DNA of 64,000 nucleotides from Symbiodinium sp. CCMP2592 (GCA_905221615.1 CAJNDT010001224.1:1548902-1612901), one strand, 5' to 3'. Counted from the stretch's first letter, positions 52,401 through 60,812 are shown. Notes: generated from the letters alone by a model not told the origin. Translations and numbers: made by a program.

Positions 52401-55400
52401 GAGACTGAGTGTTCATGTCAGAGGCCTAAAGTAAAAGCCAGAAAGTTGGAATATCATTATCGTAACCCCTTTAAGGTAAATTATAGGGCATCCTACCATT
52501 AATCCATGTTCCAACTTTCTGAAGTTCCCTGTAAGTATTTGAGCTTTTCGTTTCGGGTGCAGTGCATGCTCACTGCTACAGCTGAGAGCTGTCGCTGAGA
52601 GCTTTCTCAATTTCCTTGCCGCGCCACAGTCCTCAAGTCGTTGTAGGAAGTGCATGTTCTTCAAGTAGAATCGTTATGATAAGTATCCCTAATTCCAAGA
52701 AGTCTCCGGCTTCTTGCTTCGAACGGCAAGCCGCGGCAAACCACTTCCACGCCCGAAGCCTAGACGCTCGCTCCCAGCTCTGCTCTGACGTACGAAGCAC
52801 CTGCAAGCTGCGGCCAGGCAGGGCCTCAAGCACGGAATGCAGGATATCGGTGCACAGAGTGTTGACCAACTCCAGTCCATGCTGCAGGACTGAGCTTTCC
52901 TTGGGTCGACCCCCTTCCCATGATAAACCTCCTCGGCTTTTGCGGATGGGGTCCTCCGTGGCTAATATAGGGGCCCCAAAAATCAGAGTAGAGTTGGTGG
53001 GCCCATTGCTATAAGTATAACAAATAACCACCGGAATCGTATTGGTACTTAGTTAGACCCCTAAAGTATGTTTGAGTTCGCTGTTTTTTCTTGTTCAGTT
53101 TTTCCAGCTCTTGGCCTCGGCAGCACATGCCAGCATGGCAAATCCCGTGCCCCTTTCTCCTCCACCCTGGCGCTGCTGCTCTCTCGTAGCTTGGTGTAGT
53201 TAAGAATGACAAGCTTAGAAGTTTGATCTAGTTGATGAGGCTTGTTGCATGCAACCTAGGTTTCTAAAGGTATTGACACACTTCAGCAAACATATCCTTG
53301 ACTTTGACGATACTTCGTCAAGATACCGATGACTGAGAAAACTTCGCTTGCATCACGGGAGTTGCTCCGCTGGTTTGGAGACGAGCCGTTGCTTCCAAAT
53401 CATTTCCACCCGACTTCCTGGAAGGTGGAGCCCGAATGCAAGAAGAATTTAGGGTTTTGGGGTTTGGGGTTTAGGTTAGGGTCTTAGGGTGTCTTGAATC
53501 CGAGTTCAAGAAGAGTCAGCATACTTCCCGAGGCATCAGTCACAGAGCACGCCACCTCACTCTGTTCCTTCTCATCTAAACATCAACCCGAAATGCTAAA
53601 GAATCTTGAGTCCGAGAGCCCTTCTGAAAACAAAAACCATTCAAAATCAACACTCAAATTCCTCTCCCCCACACTATGCCCCACAGTTCGGAACAATGGG
53701 TGTTGTTGTGAACAAACACCTCTTCCAATTATGAAGGACCGCTGCTAAACACCCCAATTTTAAACCAAAGCCTAGACCCTAAACCCTACACCCTCTACCC
53801 CTATGCCTAAACCCCAAGCCCCAAAGTATAGACACCCTGATAGAACCTTCCAAAGGAACCCTCAAAAGAACCCGACACCCAAGACCTTAGTCCCGATAGC
53901 CCTATCGCCCTAAACCCTATAACCCCATAATATGGCAACGCCACGTAAGTTCCTTAACAAGAGCCCTTTAAAAGGAACCTTATTCCCAAAACCCTAAACC
54001 CTTTTGAAGGAACCCGTAAAGAAGCCCCTGAACTATACAATGTTAACCCTACATCATGTAACCCTAAATCCCTACGTATAGGACCTCTATTCCCAAATGG
54101 CTTATAAATTCCGAATGACCCTTATAGAAGGCCTGCGTTTGGAGTGAGCAGCCCTTTTAAGGGTTCAAGCCGTATTCAAGGTATATCCTTAATTTTTATG
54201 GAACCCTTGAAGGAACACCAAATCCTAAAACCCTTAGCCCTTCAGGGAACGCTTAAATTAAACGAACCCAACAACCCAAATCCTACAGCCCTATTATAAG
54301 CCCTAAACGCCAAGGCATCCCAGAAACAAATCCTATAACCCTGAAGCCTATGGAACCCTAGAAGGAATCCCGAAACCCTAAACCTTTGAAGGTAATCCCG
54401 AAGCACGAAAACCTTAAAGCCTACAACCCTGCGGCCCTGTATTCCTATACCCTAAACCCGGTGCAACAACCTGGAGAAGAAGCCCCCCTAAACCCTAAAC
54501 CCTAAACCCTAAACCCTAAACCCTAAAATTTAGAGGAACCCTTAATCAAAGGAGCCCCAAAGCCTCTCCTATGACCTAAATCCTATAACCCTCCAACCTG
54601 ACACCCTAAACCCTTTGCAGACAACGCGTAAAGGAATCCCATAAACCTGAATCCTATAACCCCAACAACCCGCCTAAACCCTCAACCCTTTGCAGAAAAC
54701 CCTTAAAAGAACCCCAAAGCCCTATAACTCCTATGACTATTGAATCCTATACCCTAGAGACCCTTTAGAGGAACCCAAAAAAGAACCCCAAAGCCCTATG
54801 TATGACTCCTATGACTATTGAATCCTATAATTACCCTAAACCCTTTAGAGGAACCCCAAAGCCCCAAAAAGAAGCACCCTAAACTCTTCAGAGGAACCCT
54901 TAGAGGAACTTCAAAGCCTCAAAATAGCCCAAACGCCTCATATAGTATGGTTTTTGGGCCCAAAAGGCTTAAAATATGAGTCCTTAGAGCATAAGGGTTA
55001 AAGGAGCCCCAAAGCTTCAAAAAGGAGGGTCAACTTCGCTTCGAGCTCCGATCCGCCGCTGCACAGCGAGAGGGAGGCGTCCACGGCCCCCTGGCGCCGA
55101 AATGGGGAGGGGGGTTTAGGGTATAGGGTTTAGGGTTTAGGGAAGGGGGGGGTATCTTATGGATCTTTTAACAAGTTAGCGTGTCTTGGGGTTTCGGGGA
55201 GGGGGCGAGGGGTTTCCTGTGATATCTGATGGGTTTTTGTTAGGGTGTCTTGGCATTTCGGGGAGGGGGGAGGGATTTCTTGCGGTATCTGATGGGGTGT
55301 TCTAAGGGTGTCTCGGTGTTTCTTAGGGTTTCTGTGTTTTTTCTTTTGGTTTCTTCGTGGTTCTCTGACTTCTTAGGGTTGGTTTGGATTTCTTGAAATT

Positions 55401-56207
55401 CCTGAGCATTTCCCATAGGTTAGGTGCTAAGAGTAGTTTAGGGCGAGATGGAGGGGCTTTCTTAGGGTTTCTTATTAAAGTTTTGGGGTTTAGTGTTTTT
55501 TGGTGTTTCTAAGGATTGCTTAGGTGTCTAGGGTTCAGAGATTCTTAATAGTTTTTCCCGGTTTCTTAAGGTTTGTTTGAGGGTTCTTTCTGTTTCAAGT
55601 TTAGCCGTCTAGGGTTGAGAGGTTAGAGTTTACGGTTTAGGATTTTACGGTTTTGGGGTTTAGAGTTCAAGTCGGAGTTTGAGAGGATTTTAGGTGCCTT
55701 TGAGCTAGTAGGGCGAAAACTGAATCTCCCACAATAGCCGAGGAGAGTACTGTTAAAAGGTTCAGGGGGTACAGGGTTTCCGGAGGTGTCAGTTGCGGTC
55801 CGAGGGCCGGGAAGTTTCGGGTTGCGTTCTTTGTAGCCAAAATCGGCTCGGCTTCCCCACACTGGGCTACGGGCATTGTGCTCTCTAACTCTTGAGATCA
55901 TGGAGGGTCTTCGAAATTCACGGTTATCCCTCCTAACTGACAGGACCAGAGCACCCCAAGTCGTTGCCGTGATCTTAGATTATGGTGTATCATAGATTAG
56001 CATGTTTTAGCATAGCATAGTATGATATAGTATAATCTTGTATATTATAGTATATGGCTCCTTTGTCTTATGTTGGAAGTTCCAGCCTTCGGGACATTTC
56101 GGGTTGGAAATGCGCTCGGCCCTATACTTTAGACCGCATGCCCGAGACCGCCCATTTGCATACTTCAAGGCTTGCACAGCTTCGAGCGCAAGCTGTTCGA
56201 CAGCTGA
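31568..56207 (+). CDS. IMPDH: IMP dehydrogenase, copy B (29 exons, complete)
   Basis: Second, complete tandem copy of the same enzyme. Exons: 31568-31639, 32346-32385, 33956-34046, 35177-35255, 35675-35722, 36791-36823, 37539-37611, 38232-38299, 39357-39386, 40150-40185, 41133-41165, 42228-42262, 42785-42831, 43549-43607, 44004-44060, 44586-44644, 45280-45331, 45910-45959, 46645-46702, 47151-47195, 48001-48064, 48543-48590, 49481-49517, 50175-50240, 51209-51287, 52206-52243, 52818-52887, 55025-55085, 56170-56207. Total 1566 nt, 521 residues. Landmarks: basic Arg/Ser-rich N-terminus (1-24); CBS pair about residues 120-245; catalytic Cys337 in GSICTTQ; Asp370 in ADGG; flap about 406-427; Arg434-Tyr435 in DDRYFG, matching the catalytic Arg-Tyr pair known in the family; C-terminus FDS with no peroxisomal signal. 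About 33 differences from copy A over 497 residues, nearly all conservative and none in the active site. Exon 25 corresponds to two exons of copy A. Confidence 0.95.
31826..31934. repeat. Hairpin element, family H6
   Basis: Arms ccagaaagttggaatatg ... catattccaactttctgg with distinct outer flanks (aagggaact / cttctactgtta). Lies in the first intron of copy B. Confidence 0.92.
32600..32835. repeat. H7-like composite
   Basis: Long imperfect fold-back: tataagggatctataagg ... ccttatagatcccttata, followed by an H7-like right end (acttataaaggcccc). Lies in the second intron of copy B. Confidence 0.65.
33304..33410. repeat. Hairpin element, family H11
   Basis: Arms cccagagggtccatatact ... agtgtgtatggacccttaggg. 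Confidence 0.85.
33566..33673. repeat. Hairpin element, family H8
   Basis: Arms atgggtggttgacaaaatg ... ttttgagaactatccacat. Confidence 0.88.
33830..33947. repeat. Hairpin element, family H10, abutting a splice acceptor
   Basis: Arms ccaagggtaaaaggacgg ... ccctccttttcccctt. The pyrimidine-rich right arm is followed 9 bp later by the acceptor of the exon at 33956 (gatctcag|GTGG). Confidence 0.9.
34520..34853. repeat. Nested hairpin composite: H3 shell around H5 and H11
   Basis: An H3 left arm (acccataggctccattgtag, 34520-34540) pairs with an H3 right arm (aactactctggagcctatgg) ending at 34853. Between them lie an H5 element (about 34606-34702, gtttccgaaaat ... ggaaactccc) and an H11 element (34712-34801). 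A stretch of about 40 bp at the left H3/H5 junction is repeated in tandem. Order of events: H3 first, then insertions. Confidence 0.8.
34973..35093. repeat. Hairpin element, family H1
   Basis: Arms cttggaaggggcagggg ... cccctgcccctccaagt. Almost the same sequence as 12773-12892 in the other gene copy but in a different intron, which argues for recent mobility. Confidence 0.92.
35277..35341. repeat. (GGT)n microsatellite
   Basis: About 21 GGT units, beginning about 20 bp after the donor at 35256. Gives false poly-Val and poly-His frames. Confidence 0.97.
36281..36386. repeat. Hairpin element, family H8
   Basis: Arms atgagtggttgtcaaaatca ... aattttgacaaccacccag. Confidence 0.9.
37199..37334. 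repeat. Hairpin element, family H1
   Basis: Arms acttggaggatcacggg ... cccacgatccttcaagt with a longer, diverged centre. Confidence 0.88.
38193..38231 (+). other. Conserved intron 3' end (copy B)
   Basis: Partner of 6430-6468. It contains ttgagccctaaagcgtaa and ends ccttag before the exon at 38232. Confidence 0.8.
38381..38480. repeat. Hairpin element, family H13
   Basis: Arms agaagggccccccaccctgt ... acagggtgggggccccttct. Confidence 0.9.
39204..39327. repeat. Hairpin element, family H1
   Basis: Arms actcaaaggatcattgg ... cccatgatcctccaagt. Ends 30 bp upstream of the exon at 39357. Confidence 0.88.
40824..40930. repeat. Hairpin element, family H6
   Basis: Same arms and same asymmetric flanks as 31826-31934 (agagaact / cttttacttta), in the same orientation. 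Confidence 0.92.
40983..41093. repeat. Hairpin element, family H12
   Basis: Imperfect arms ccagtagtacccttattccc ... tattcttaggttactggg. Related to 51490-51595. Confidence 0.7.
41176..41415. repeat. Longest telomere-like array (TTTAGGG type)
   Basis: About 240 bp of TTTAGGG and TTTAGGGG units, with one short inverted junction near 41352 (gtttaaaccctagggttt). Begins about 10 bp after the donor at 41166. Confidence 0.92.
41419..41527. repeat. Hairpin element, family H4
   Basis: Arms acctatagtctccatgg ... caatggagactaaaggt, directly after the telomere-like array at 41176-41415. Confidence 0.88.
42336..42665. repeat. (ACT)n/(ACG)n and (TCC)n microsatellites
   Basis: Imperfect act/acg triplets to about 42560 and a pure tcc run at 42627-42664. 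Produces artefact poly-Thr, poly-Val and poly-Pro frames. Confidence 0.96.
42859..42965. repeat. Hairpin element, family H9
   Basis: Same arms as 4174-4280. Starts about 28 bp after the donor at 42832. Confidence 0.92.
43086..43190. repeat. Hairpin element, family H5
   Basis: Arms gggagcttccgaaaatag ... gaattttggaaactccc, somewhat decayed. Confidence 0.88.
43800..43975. repeat. H7-like composite
   Basis: Contains H7 pieces (gaggcctca, ttcctta, ttaaggcccctata, attattaaggtcct) plus a ccctttcaaggaaccc block. Ends about 28 bp before the exon at 44004. Confidence 0.6.
45997..46107. repeat. Hairpin element, single copy (H15)
   Basis: Arms taatgtaggaacctgattaa ... ttaatcaggttcctacatta are perfect over more than 20 bp. 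No second copy was seen in the window. Confidence 0.88.
46645..46702 (+). CDS. IMPDH: IMPDH copy B catalytic-loop exon
   Basis: Same 58-nt exon as 14254-14311 and identical in protein, including Cys337 of GSICTTQ. Flanked by a GT intron upstream (45960, gtgcctcgg) and a GC intron downstream (gcctgtctgg). Confidence 0.95.
48327..48436. repeat. Hairpin element, family H2
   Basis: Arms cccagagcctccaaaacc ... ggttttggagtctctggg. Preceded by a C-rich tract. Confidence 0.9.
48471..48530. repeat. Truncated H2 element (left half only)
   Basis: Carries the left arm (acccagagagcccaatacc) and ttaattaagg block but no right arm. The sequence then runs into the acceptor of the exon at 48543 within 12 bp. 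A full H2 copy lies just upstream. Confidence 0.75.
48649..48743. repeat. Hairpin element, family H7
   Basis: Left end gtgggggccgtaatagtt, then the family centre (actattttcggagttcctta, aaaccctattcta). Right end decayed. Confidence 0.75.
48884..48989. repeat. Hairpin element, single copy (H16)
   Basis: Arms tatactaggtagggcttt ... aaaagccccacctagtata. Confidence 0.85.
49158..49259. repeat. Hairpin element, family H7
   Basis: Arms tatgggggcgaaaatcatta ... taattagtaaagcccctt around gggggagtccttattat. Confidence 0.8.
49620..49995. repeat. CATA/CATG simple sequence
   Basis: Degenerate acatacatgcatg units in the intron before the flap exon of copy B. Confidence 0.93.
50537..50635. repeat. Hairpin element, family H7
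   Basis: Arms atgtaggggtcttaacaatt ... aattattaaggcccttacat. Confidence 0.85.
50777..50879. repeat. Hairpin element, family H4
   Basis: Arms acctatagtctccattgtag ... ctacaacggagactataggt. Confidence 0.92.
51209..51287 (+). CDS. IMPDH: IMPDH copy B exon 25, uninterrupted equivalent of two copy A exons
   Basis: This 79-nt exon encodes [16 protein letters not shown] then [10 protein letters not shown] without a break and includes the catalytic Arg-Tyr pair. Copy A encodes the same peptide in 49-nt and 30-nt exons around a 712-bp intron. The second-longest exon of copy B. Confidence 0.95.
51325..51420. repeat. Tandem repeat, 32-bp unit, three copies
   Basis: Unit contains ttactaagggttcctttcaa then ggttcctttaag. 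It begins about 35 bp after the donor at 51288. Confidence 0.9.
51490..51595. repeat. Hairpin element, family H12
   Basis: Arms gacctagagtagagccttat ... gttcctaggttactcttgggtc, sharing attccctttt with 40983-41093. Confidence 0.7.
51695..51864. repeat. H7 element interrupted by a telomere-like tract
   Basis: Arms taatgtaggggccttggtaa ... attatgccggcccttgt. Between the left arm and the usual centre (aattgccaatactatttt) lies about 65 bp of TTTAGGG-like sequence (51713-51776) that other copies lack. Confidence 0.8.
52429..52531. repeat. Hairpin element, family H6
   Basis: Inverted orientation: gtaaaagccagaaagttgg ... ccaactttctgaagttccct. Confidence 0.92.
52964..53070. repeat. Hairpin element, family H7
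   Basis: Arms taataggggccccaaaaatc ... ggtacttagttagacccct. Confidence 0.75.
53750..55020. repeat. Degenerate CCCTAAA-like region
   Basis: About 1.27 kb of sequence dominated by variants of ccctaaaccc, aaaccctttagaggaaccc and aatcctataaccc. It contains one clean six-unit CCCTAAA run (54487-54527) and a local duplication (tgactcctatgactattgaa near 54725 and 54810). Lies in the longest copy B intron. Confidence 0.8.
55140..55325. repeat. Tandem repeat, about 70-bp unit, two to three copies
   Basis: Unit includes gtgtcttggggtttcgggga and tatctgatgggt. Follows the donor at 55086 by about 55 bp. Confidence 0.85.
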
Positions 56208-56320
56208 GACTGCATCTCTGTGCGCCAATACAGAGAACCTTTGAACACCAATGTTTTGGCGCCATTGTTTGTGGAATTTTGACGGAGTGTGTCAGCTCAT
56301 TCTCCCTGATCCCTGCATAA
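56170..56320 (+). other. IMPDH: Copy B terminal exon and start of 3' UTR
   Basis: Encodes [11 protein letters not shown] with TGA at 56205-56207. The about 95 bases after the stop align loosely with those after the copy A stop, ending in a shared gtcagc/gtgcagc block near 56300. Confidence 0.6.
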
Positions 56321-56428
56321 TTTCAAGCCCAACAGCCCAGACCTAGTGACCAGGCTTTTTAATGAACGCACCTCTTTGGACAACTCACCCCAATTAAACC
56401 CTAAACCCTAAACGATTTAAGCCTACAG

Positions 56429-56525
56429 CTGACATGCCTTCCACTTTTGGAAATTTCCTCTTGGGACCGGCTGCCAAGCTCTTCCAGCGCAGCGGTCGTG
56501 AGTGATTTCGTGCGGCACTCTTCGC
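56429..56525 (+). other. Conserved downstream segment 1, probable 3' UTR exon (unit 2)
   Basis: Counterpart of 25528-25623. Starts after acag with CTGAC and carries cttttgg, tcctcttg, ctgcc and gcgcagcggtc. It lies only about 220 bp after the copy B stop, against about 1.1 kb in unit 1, which suits an exon after an intron of variable length. Confidence 0.45.
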
Positions 56526-56686
56526 ATCCTGAAGACCTGCTTGACCTGAAGGACCAAATGATCCTTAAAAGTAGGGGCCTTATACCCATATACTAACTAT
56601 GAATCCCTATATTGTAGATGAACCTTAAACCTTTTTAGGGTTCATGTCGTCCTTAAGGGAGAGCTCCGAAGCGTCAACGCACCCAT

Positions 56687-56790
56687 ATATAGGGACCTAT
56701 AAATAATTATAGATACCATTTTAGGGGTTCCTGAATCATTATACTTATATGGTATAATGGGCCCCGAAAACCCTATTCTAATAAATAAGA
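56687..56790. repeat. Hairpin element, family H7
   Basis: Left end tatatagggacctataaat, centre ccattttaggggttcctga, right end accctattctaataaata. Confidence 0.75.
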
Positions 56791-56884
56791 GTCAGGTGGT
56801 TCAGGATGAGTATTGCCGGGATTCCGAGTTTAAACTAACCTTCCGGGAGTTAGGATGGCAATGAGGCTTGCTAGCAGGTATGTC

Positions 56885-56990
56885 TGGGAGTTTCCGAAAA
56901 TTAAGGGTTATCTTATTTTGGGGTCCTTATAATCAGGATGCTACTACTTAGGATACTATATTAGGGTCCCCTAATTTCGGAAACCCCCAT
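56885..56990. repeat. Hairpin element, family H5
   Basis: Arms tgggagtttccgaaaatta ... taatttcggaaacccccat. Confidence 0.9.
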
Positions 56991-57240
56991 ATCTGGGATT
57001 AACTGTGGCAGAGAGATGAGCATCTGTGTACATTACAGGTTTGCGGTATGAAGCATATAGCGTCATGTGCTGGTAGTTCTAGTCGTCATGGGCACGGCAG
57101 TATGAACAACGCCCGATGGTTGAAATACGCCCGGAGCCCGAATCCGCAAGCGAGGATGCACAACTTCCGGGTCTCCTATAGTATACAGAGAAAACAGGAC
57201 AACTTTAACGCGGCAGAGGTTTGGGTTTGGGACTGATGTT

Positions 57241-57334
57241 TACCCTAAGGCTCCATAGTGGTTCCTTTTTGGGGTTCATATATAGAATCCTATAAGGTAA
57301 TCCCAAAAAGGAACTACTATGGAGCCTCTGGGTA
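57241..57334. repeat. Hairpin element, family H3
   Basis: Arms taccctaaggctccatagtg ... actatggagcctctgggta. Confidence 0.92.
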
Positions 57335-57465
57335 GACTTTTTAGTCTGGTATGGCTTCTGACGTCCTGCTGCTCGACCCCTCTGAGGAGGGACTTGTCAA
57401 AGCTGCAAATCAAATTAAACTGGGCGAGACCATCAATCAATGCCACCTTGTATTGAGTTTAAGAT

Positions 57466-57571
57466 GTGGGAGTTTCCGAAAATAGGGGACCCTAATCTAG
57501 AACCCTAAATAGTAGGATCCTTATTATAAGGACCCCAAAACAAGGTGCCCCTGTTTTCGGAAACCCCCATG
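57466..57571. repeat. Hairpin element, family H5
   Basis: Arms gtgggagtttccgaaaatag ... tgttttcggaaacccccat. Confidence 0.9.
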
Positions 57572-57904
57572 TAGGTCTTCAGGGTGTAGGGTGCGGCTCA
57601 AGGAAGTCAAGAAGAAGACTTAACGAAGTCGAGTCGGCAAGTGCAGGTGCTCAGGATCAGAAAAGGCCCACGATTTCCGTTTCAAATTACGTGCACAGAG
57701 TTTCACTCGCCAGGATGACTGGGGAACCGTTACCTCTGTTGTGATGCCGCCTAGATCGACCCGAGAGAAGTTCTTTGGCACCATCAGCTGGGAGGCTTCA
57801 GAGAACAAGAAGCCTAATCCAAGGCCAATAAAAATGAGAAGAGCCGAAACAATGTTATTAGTATCATTCAAAATAACAGATGATTCTACTACAGGTTGGT
57901 AGAA

Positions 57905-58260
57905 GAATAAATCGGCATGTCAACATATGAACATAATATTATGTGGACATGTGCATATATTAACATTGTAATACCACATGTACATATTCATGTATCGATA
58001 TTAAGATAATCTTCTAATCACATATTCATACATTCATATATTCAGAGGTTCATGTATTCATATATTCATCTATGCGCATATTCATGTAATCAAATATCTA
58101 CATATCAATATACCGGTATACTAAACTATCAGCAGTTTTTATCGTTCATATTAATCTGTTCAATCACTCATACAAATAGTCATTTGAAATAAACGCATAG
58201 GGTCATATTATACGTTTATACCAATACGTTAATGTATCTATATACTTACACCTTCCTGTA
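57905..58260. repeat. AT-rich CATAT/TTCAT simple sequence
   Basis: Degenerate atattcat/catatg units, the most AT-rich stretch of the window. Confidence 0.85.
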
Positions 58261-58449
58261 CTAAGACTATATTCGTACACTAGTAGGCCTCAGGGTCCAT
58301 AGGGTTTTGGTGTTCGGTGTATTGGTTTAGGTTTTCGGGCTCAGAATTGAGGGTTTAATGTTCAGGTTTAGGTTTAAGGGTTAGCGTGTAGGATTTAGGG
58401 TTTAGTTTCTTTTGGCACAAAAGTTCTTTAGGCTATGGCAGCGCAGCAC

Positions 58450-58510
58450 TTTGCGCAGCGTCGCTCTGGAGGAGTGGCTGCGCCTGCCCTAGCTGTCCGG
58501 AGCTGGCACG
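58450..58510 (+). other. Conserved downstream segment 2, probable 3' UTR exon (unit 2)
   Basis: Counterpart of 26571-26632, sharing ctctggaggagtggc and flanking similarity, in otherwise unrelated spacer. Confidence 0.4.
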
Positions 58511-59366
58511 TGACAAATTTGAAATCAAACACTTGAATCCTTAATCGGCGATTTGGTCAGAATCCTCGCCTTCCTAAACCCACAAAGCTTTACCCCTAGA
58601 CAAAACAATGGAAGCCTAAACCTTTGATGCTGCTTAGGCTTAGAGCAAGTCCGTGCTTTGCGGGCTTCGTGACACCTACGGCGCTCGTTAGACTCGCCCA
58701 AATGCGGATAAAGGCAGCTACTGTTCAGAAGTTTCAATGGAGGTCTTTTCGGGTTGAATTCGGGATTTACTATTATAAACGGTTATATACTATAATATAC
58801 TCTAATATTCTCTAATTTACCATAATATACTATAATATACTATTGAGGGTTTTGCGGTTTGGGAAAGGGCTTTAGGGATTGGGGCTTTCAGGCTTTATTG
58901 TAGCCACTTTAGGTTTCCTATTCAAATCAAGACACCCATCCACCATCCAGGTTCCTGAGTAGGACCCTTTCGCCCTTTGTTGTTTAAGGGTCCCCTTACT
59001 GTAATAGGGCTACTCGGGAGCCTAGTCATTGTAGCTGTTTGTAGCCATGACGACACTCGACGCTGCCACAGTTTGAGGTTGGAATATCCACATAAGGACA
59101 AGGAGTAACCGTCGGATCCCAAAGTAGGAACCCTCAACCTTAGGCGCTAAGGCCCTAAGGCCCCTCTAAGGCCCTAAACTAATCCCTAACCCCCAAACCC
59201 TAGGCCCCACGGCGCTAAACCCTCAAGTCGAGCCCCTCGCAGGTGGCCACAGCTTCTACCGACCGAACAGCGAGGCCCCACGCCAATCTCCGCTTTTAGT
59301 GTTTAATGCTTCAGGGCTTTAAGGCTTTAGGGATTATAGGGTCTAGGGCTTAAGGCTTCAGGGCTG

Positions 59367-59419
59367 TACCCATAGGCTCCATAGTAGTTCCTAAGAAACT
59401 ACTATGGAGCCTATGGGTA
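59367..59419. repeat. Minimal H3 hairpin (53 bp, arms only)
   Basis: The H3 arms (tacccataggctccatagta and its complement) are separated by only a few bases, giving a near-perfect palindrome. The central about 40 bp of the family is missing. Confidence 0.93.
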
Positions 59420-59596
59420 TAACAAAGTTGTGTCTTGATTGAGGGTCTTGGTCTCCGAAGGTTGATGCATCTAACCCTTTTTGGCTGAGAAAGCCTCTAG
59501 CCTAGCTATCCAGCAGCCCGTTACGTACAAATCCGATGAAGGACACATCAAACTGGCGGAGGCTTTGGACAAGGGCCCATCTTACCCCCAAATTTC

Positions 59597-59706
59597 GGGG
59601 GCCCTAATAATTACCTATACTGTATTTTTTTTTGGGGGGGGTCCATATCATACTTCAAGTATAAGGGGCCCAAAACTCTATTCTGATTATTAAGGGCCTA
59701 TAGTAC
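59597..59706. repeat. Hairpin element, family H7
   Basis: Arms ggggccctaataattacc ... gattattaagggccta. It carries a T9G7 homopolymer run in its centre. Confidence 0.82.
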
Positions 59707-60002
59707 CCCCATGTACAGTGGCAGTGCTAAGGTAGGACCCTCGCAACCTCGATCTCCGCCAACAACTCATCGCTATGCAAGCACCAGCGAATCATGTAGA
59801 AGCCAGAACATTCAATAATGTTCCTTAGGGTTTCTTCTTCTTCTTATAATTAGTTCATTATTATTATTATATATATAATACATATCTTTAATGTTGTTAT
59901 ATGAAATTAAATATCCGAAACCTCAATTCGACGCATAGCCGTCCCCCTCGATGCTTTCGACCCCCAGCCCAATCGATCTAAATCCCAAGTCTAGAAGCCT
60001 TA

Positions 60003-60109
60003 ACATAGGGGCCTTAATAATCAGAATAGGGTTTTGGGGCCCTATATATATATACTATAATCATAATCAGGAACCCCCAAAATAGTATTGGTACTTGGTT
60101 CGGCCCTAG
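60003..60109. repeat. Hairpin element, family H7
   Basis: Arms acataggggccttaataatc ... ggtacttggttcggccct. Opposite orientation to 59597-59706. Confidence 0.82.
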
Positions 60110-60685
60110 ATTACTTTGCTTGAAGATCCCATGAGGCCTGGAAACCCTGACACTGAATCCCAGAAAGCCCAGCGCAGGATTTGGGATCTGAAGACGGGCG
60201 AGTGTGTCAAGTAACTCGGCAGCACCTCGAGCTCAAATCTCCGGCTGTCCGGGACAAGGGTTGGCTCTTTTAAGCGACTTAAGGTCAAGGTTGAGGGTTA
60301 GGGTTTAGGGTTTAGGGCTTAGGGCTTAGCGTTTAGGGTTTAGGGCTTAGGGCTTAGGGTTTAGGGCTTAGGGTTTTGGGTTGAATTGAAAGGTTGAGGG
60401 CTCTAGGGTCCCGGATCTGATTTACAGGGTCTCCGGTTGGTCCTTCACCTGTCGCGCCCTTCCGCCGCATAGGCCATGGATCTCTAGAAGGGGTTCCAGG
60501 TCATTCCAGGTGTGGGTTCGGAGTTGTAGGATTTTAGGGTTGGGGCTTAGGAACGCAAGTCGCAAGATATGGAGGCCCACAGTTTCCGGTGCAGTTCCTC
60601 CTATTTAAGCCTCGCGATATGTGCCAATTGTTGTGGGTCATATCCACTTTTTCAAGATAGGTTACTCTAAACTCTACGAAGACCT

Positions 60686-60812
60686 AAACCCTCAACCCTA
60701 CTTACCCTAAACCCTAAACCCTAAACCCCTAAACCCTAAAAACCCCAAACCCCTAAACCCTAAACCCTAAACCCTAAACCCTAAACCCCTAAACCCTAAA
60801 CCCTACCTACCC
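60686..60812. repeat. Telomere-like CCCTAAA array
   Basis: Runs of CCCTAAA and CCCCTAAA units in the right spacer. A TTTAGGG/TTAGGGC-type array in the opposite orientation lies at 60298-60375. Confidence 0.9.

Larger units (their letters stand above)
31640..56169 (+). other. Introns of copy B (28), overview
   Basis: Donors by my reading: 14 GC, 6 GA, 7 GT and one ambiguous. All acceptors are AG|G. The longest, 52888-55024, is about 2.1 kb and from about 53750 consists largely of degenerate CCCTAAA-like sequence. Sequences are unrelated to the matching copy A introns, except the last about 40 bp before 38232. No additional gene was seen. Confidence 0.85.
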
